From: Amyelois transitella
Taxonomy: Eukaryota; Arthropoda; Insecta; Lepidoptera; Pyralidae
DNA length: 64,000 nt
Direction: 5' to 3'
Assembly (NCBI RefSeq): GCF_032362555.1
Contig: NC_083506.1
Span: forward strand, 6,991,501 to 7,055,500
Position 1 is the stretch's first letter. Each line of letters starts with the position of its first letter. Below, piece by piece: positions 59,676 to 64,000 of the stretch. Below the pieces are notes generated by a model, which searched no databases, was not told the origin of the DNA, and saw nothing but the letters and a program-made list of their open reading frames with translations. Position numbers and translations under genes: made by a program.

Positions 59676-61412
59676 CTTCGTCCATACGAACAATCTATTT
59701 TTGGTTTACATAGAAGAAAATAAATATTATGATAACCTCGTACTGAATAATAGTCTGCGATGCAACCAACTGCAATTTGGGTGCTCGTAAATACGAAATG
59801 CGTAACCAATAAGTACTGCGAATGCTAATCTAGAATTTGTCGTGGACACACATACTAATGCCAAAACACATTCACTTATTCCTGGAAATTGAATAGACCC
59901 AGTATCTAGGTTCTAAATACTTATAGTTTTATGAGATTATGCCTTGTAATACAATGCTTTATGCGATAACTGAATTGACATAAATTTATGAATGGTTAGC
60001 AGTTTGATTCAACTTGTTCTAGCTCTGTAATACTAAAATCTATTATTTACACTGAGTTATTTAGAGACTAGCTGTAGCCTGAGGCTTCGCCCTGTGGAAA
60101 ATACAATTATTCAGACCTGTAATAGAATTAAAAATAATTCTATAGTATCCTTTTCCCGTGCCGATTTTATATAACCATTAAATTGCTACGACATGAAACT
60201 GACAATACTAACATACCTACATAGTAAGTATCGCGATTGTCTAGAAGACAGTAGACGCATCCTATCACAGGGTTGTAATTGAATACTTACGTTTATCTAA
60301 ACCGCATCCAATTATGTTTAATAGTCTTTAAGCAGTGGTTGAAGTAAATTTTCAACTGACCATACCTTTCTTTTTCTTAACCGATTTTGACGAAACAAAG
60401 TTTTGACAAGACTCCTAGTTATGTGTAATACACTTGTGAAAACCACGTTCAAACCGATGATAAGTTTCGAAGTTATAACTTACCAGAAAGACAGACAAAA
60501 ATTCCAAACAAATACTGTCTTATTATATACATTGATTTTCACACATGTTCTGAATTAATACCGAACGAACCTTCTAGTTAACTGAACCAGAAGATAATTA
60601 TATAGAAAGTTAAATCGGAAATCGTTTCACAGACTATTTATATATTTGGCAATATTACTAAAACATTGTTATTTATGTTCGTGTTGGCAAAATGCAATAC
60701 AGAATTTGATATGCCGAGACATAATAAATAATTAAAATAAATCACCATACCAATGCAATTTGTCACCAAACAACAGACCACAGGCGTTGCGATCGCCACT
60801 TGACCTGCGATGGCCAGTGACCACTTTCCCTAATGCTAATCATAAACTTTAAGCTGGTTAGATATACAGATAAGATTAGATGTAGATCTAAAGATTTACA
60901 GAAGTGATTCCTTAAAAAATTAAAAACTCTTAGCGACTATTTTCAACCTGCTTTTGATTTTGTTGCTTTTAAATAAAATTGTTAAGGTGAAAATTTTTCC
61001 AAAAATTGAAAAAAAAATCATTGTTTCTATCTTATTGAAGTGATAAATTATTTTATTTTCTTATCTATACCGTACGAAGTCTACGCCAAACGGCGTAAGC
61101 TCGCATCGTATTAAGCAATGTTTCGCAAAACGCTTCTGCGGACCACAATACCGTGACAAGCGGCGAAGACAAATACTTGTTATCTTATGAATAATGCCGA
61201 TTATGTTGAGTAAACACGCACGTACGCGTATTAGTGCATTTTTCACAAAAGTTCATCATTTACAGCGTGTTTAGGTTTATTTGTGTTGAAGTTTTGAAGA
61301 TTTTTGGAGTTTACGCCTTAAATTCAGCATTCCTATTTCCTTTAAGTATTTCATGGTTCTAAAACGTTCTTATATCAACTCAACATTATCATGATATTTT
61401 TCTTTAGTGTAC

Positions 61413-61548
61413 ATACAAACATACATAAAATCACGCCTCTTTCCCGGAGGGGTAGGCAGAGACTACCTCCTTCCACTTGCCACGATCTCTGCATATTTCC
61501 TTCGCTTCATCCACATTCATAACTCTCTTCATGCAAGCTCGGCGGTTA
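61413..61548 (-). mobile_element. heavily 5'-truncated RTE-type LINE insertion
   Basis: The reverse complement matches the last 130 bp of the RTE copy at 42637-43064 (CTTGCATGAAGAGAGTTATG through GTAGTCTCTGCCTACCCC and a TATGT-rich tail). AGTGTAC at 61406-61412 and 61549-61555 is the likely target duplication. Confidence 0.75.
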
Positions 61549-62443
61549 AGTGTACACCCGTGTGGTATTCAGAAAATAATGCCTATCCTCAAACTGCTCT
61601 GATTTATTTAACAAGTTAAGAGGGTGCGCCTTAGACCATGGTCCTAGGTCAAGTAATTTTTTTTTTACACGAAGGGATCAAACGTCTAATCTCCTCAACC
61701 CTTACTGAGAAGTGTCACGAATTTGCATCATGCAACTAACTTTAGACAAAATAATACGGGTACAACGAAGAACTCGTTACATTCTTAACAATGTAAGTTA
61801 AGAATTTCCGTAAAAGCGCTTTTCAGATAGGGTGCTTCTTTTCAAGATTTACCTTTCAATCCAACCGGTAAGAAATTACTAACAACCTTCTGTTTATTTT
61901 AATGAAAACAATGAAGTTGCCGGCATAATTCGCGCAAGAACTATTTTTATACCAAGTTTAATTCAGAAACTTTTGAATTACATAATACATCGGAATGAAA
62001 AACGTACGTGCGTTTTAAAAAACCTTTGTGTAATCGAAATAAAGATTGGGCCACGATAACAGTGCAGATGGACTTTTTATTTAATTCGTGAAAAACGATC
62101 ATATTAAAAACTTCACCTTTGATTTCGCCCATCAATCTTCACGAATAATGGTGAAACCCAGTCAATTTCACCCAATACGGGATTGCATCGGCACTCCTTG
62201 TTGAACACGCTGGTGGCATGCCGCGATTGCGTAGTGCACATGTCGTCCTGACCGCCGCGTGCGCATGGAGCACCCTGTGTGACGACGCAGGCGGCGGCGG
62301 CGCACGAGTCACCTAGTTGTCGCGCCTATTGTCCACACCGTCCGGTGCTGGGTGAGCCCCTACCTCGTCATTACCTCACACTTCCAATATTGGGTTACGA
62401 GAATTTTATTTCAAGGTCGTCTTTTCGGAGCAAATAGAAGCGG

Positions 62444-62449
62444 TATAAA
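62444..62449 (+). promoter_or_regulatory. TATA box of the 190-aa secreted protein gene
   Basis: TATAAA lies 57 bp before the ATG, with a CAGTTG initiator-like site about 30 bp downstream near 62475. Confidence 0.6.
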
Positions 62450-62500
62450 TGCAAAGACGAGTAACAATGGCACGCAGTTGAGGTTCAGTAGCTCGTGAAA

Positions 62501-63232
62501 ATGAATGCATACGTTATTTTATTTTTGTGCAGTGTTGTGGGTACGTGAAATGTGGATCGATATTGCATAATATTTAGGATTAAAAGTTTTTTTTTGTAAA
62601 TAACGACGAAGAATAAAATGAGTTCATTGACCAAAGATTATAGGTAGGTACTTTGGTTACATTATACGAAATGTTAAAATTTTACGCTTTTGTTTTTAGG
62701 TAGTACCGTTGGGTATTATGCACCGAGAGAAGTCCCATACAACACGGGACCAAACGACCCCTACTCCGTTGCCGTTGACCCGAACTTTCTTCAGCAGCCA
62801 TCACAACGCTTATTCTGGGGAAATGGACAAGGATCTAACCAAGTTGGCGGCACGGGCTGGTGGGCGACACTGACGAACAAGTTTCCATTCCTTGGCAACA
62901 TGTTTGGACGGATGGAGCTCCCTTCTCAATATGGGGTGCCGAATCAGTATGAATTAGCAACACAATACGGCCCGCCTCCTAATGTGCAACCGCAATTCTA
63001 TCAAGCGCCTCCTGTGTACCAGCAATATCCTCAACAATTCGCCCAGAGATCTGTTCCCTTCGGTCGCGATGTTGGTCTGACTGACGATGCTGTGATCATC
63101 ACGCCCCCGCAGGTGCCGATCAACGCGCAGCCAATACCAGCGCCGATACCTGCGCCCGCGCCGGCGCCCGAGCCCGCGCCTGGATACCAGTACAATAAAC
63201 CTCAATACAGATTGGACCTACCTCATAAGTAA
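62501..63232 (+). CDS. secreted 190-aa Pro/Gln/Tyr-rich protein
   Basis: Two exons (62501-62540 and 62700-63232) join in phase 1. The short first exon encodes most of a signal peptide (MNAYVILFLCSVVGSTVG), an arrangement common in insect cuticle and other secreted-protein genes. The mature part starts YYAPREVPYNTGPNDPY, has a central Gly/Trp segment (GGTGWWATLTNKFPFLGNMF), then Gln/Tyr/Pro-rich sequence and a PAPIPAPAPAPEPAPG repeat before the basic end. There is no Cys in the mature region and no chitin-binding Rebers-Riddiford motif that I can see. Family not recognised; an extracellular structural role is an inference from composition. Confidence 0.88.
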
Positions 63233-63511
63233 TCCAGAAAGTAATTAGTATTAACTTTTGTCTTACGATTCCTGGTACATCATCAAACAGTACCCAACCC
63301 TACCCATTGATATAATGTACTTTTTATAATGGAGGGTTCCCGAATTTTCCAATCTCGAGAATGTTCTCTTCTCAAACGGGTATTAAATAATTAACATTAT
63401 TTATTTTTGTAATCTTAATATTCACAAAGAGGCTCTCTTAATTAAAGCGCAAAAGGCAATAAGTATTTATAAAGTCTTATTTTATGCACGAAATTGTTAT
63501 TAGAGAAACAA

Positions 63512-63517
63512 AATAAA
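63512..63517 (+). terminator. polyadenylation signal candidate of the 190-aa protein gene
   Basis: AATAAA lies 280 nt after the stop. The stretch 63233-63714 is otherwise non-coding and must hold the convergent 3' ends of this gene and of the minus-strand gene at the right edge. Confidence 0.45.
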
Positions 63518-63714
63518 ACAAATATACCTATTAACATTTTTTGTTTTTATTTAAACACTCATCCATCCGCATAAATAAATAAATACATTTATTGTTAGTT
63601 TACGTTTTGTATCTAGTATTTGAAACTGAAATCACAATACCGTCATGGTGGTCATTAAAATAAAATAACCGCAGTGCGGTCTTATTCCAAAGAGCCAAGA
63701 ATATTTATCAACAT

Positions 63715-63841
63715 TTAGTTCCCTACGGAGGTGTACTGATCATAATATCCCTTGCCCGAAGAGTCCACGCCTACTGATGAGCTGGATAGCACGGAGCGAG
63801 CCCCAGTGACAGGCCCAGATTGACGTCGCGACTGTCCCGCA
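63715..63841 (-). CDS. last exon of an unidentified minus-strand gene (partial)
   Basis: On the minus strand, ATTTGCAG ends at 63842 and a 127-nt exon follows with one base finishing a split codon and 41 codons to TAA at 63715-63717. The peptide starts AGQSRRQSGPVTGARS, has a Ser run and ends GYYDQYTSVGN. The Ser/Gly/Tyr composition resembles a structural or secreted protein, but I recognise no family. Upstream exons lie beyond the window. The other two frames close early, which favours this one. Confidence 0.5.
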
Positions 63842-64000
63842 CTGCAAATAAAAAACATAGTAAACTATACTAAATTGGCGGCAATCGGGACGCACGTCTT
63901 TATTTTTTAAAATGTAATTGATGACCAATCTAATAAAATGTTTTTTATTGTTTTATCCGGATCACAAACAATACCCTGACTTTAATATAATAGTTACAAT

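Larger units (their letters stand above)
56840..62440. other. gene-poor interval between the two secreted-protein genes
   Basis: No exon is recognised. It contains a dispersed repeat (59480-59675), a related fragment near 60070, an RTE 3' fragment (61413-61548) and, at 62180-62340, a GC-rich stretch just upstream of the next promoter. The rest is AT-rich and featureless to me. Confidence 0.5.

Noticed and set aside
62170..62330. Frame containing HVVLTAACAW, reminiscent of a serine protease active-site region
   Set aside because: Only a six-residue resemblance, no catalytic His, no start or splice context, and the GC-rich sequence keeps several frames open. More likely upstream regulatory DNA.
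1..64000. CRISPR array, rRNA or prophage
   Set aside because: No regularly spaced identical repeats, rRNA blocks or phage gene order are present. The gene structures are eukaryotic.

Overview
This window is moth or butterfly (lepidopteran) nuclear DNA. Genes have GT-AG introns and sit in AT-rich sequence crowded with tRNA-derived SINEs, RTE-type LINE fragments and small DNA transposons of kinds common in Lepidoptera. There is no sign of bacterial operons, plasmids or CRISPR. I assembled gene models by hand from splice-site phase and protein family resemblance; no transcript or database evidence was available.

Layout. (1) 1-124 may hold the end of a plus-strand gene that starts outside the window, followed by a UTR-like stretch. 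(2) 4230-9863, minus strand: a complete ten-coding-exon acid sphingomyelinase (683 aa) with saposin and metallophosphatase domains. A candidate 5' non-coding exon lies near 15.6-15.8 kb. (3) 10-24 kb is gene-poor: SINEs, a TA-flanked DNA transposon remnant, several hairpins, a 35-codon single-membrane-span ORF and a GC-rich possible promoter/exon. (4) 24.1-28.5 kb, plus strand: a 523-aa type II membrane protein with four LDLa repeats, a TATA-like promoter and an RFX X-box-like motif. (5) 28.5-35 kb: transposons, including a hAT-like foldback element with perfect 8-bp target duplications that carries a broken RTE retrotransposon. (6) 35.3-46.3 kb, plus strand: SRRT/Ars2, the RNA effector linked to the nuclear cap-binding complex, 883 aa over 16 exons. 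It has two homologous, mutually exclusive-looking terminal exons. (7) 46.3-51 kb: dispersed repeats. (8) 51.2-56.8 kb, plus strand: an 1171-aa secreted low-complexity protein with about 22 C-x4-C motifs. (9) 62.4-63.3 kb, plus strand: a 190-aa secreted Pro/Gln-rich protein. (10) 63.7-63.84 kb, minus strand: the last exon of a gene that runs off the window.

The genes do not form one pathway: a lysosomal/secreted lipid hydrolase, an LDLa membrane protein, a nuclear RNA factor and two extracellular structural-type proteins. The strongest lead is the duplicated terminal exon of SRRT/Ars2. Both exons encode a version of the short C-terminal tail that in vertebrate ARS2 docks on the cap-binding complex, so exon choice could change cap-complex binding. 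Second is the hAT-like element with RTE cargo. Third is the shared 3' tail of the RTE element and the commonest SINE, which points to a LINE/SINE partnership.
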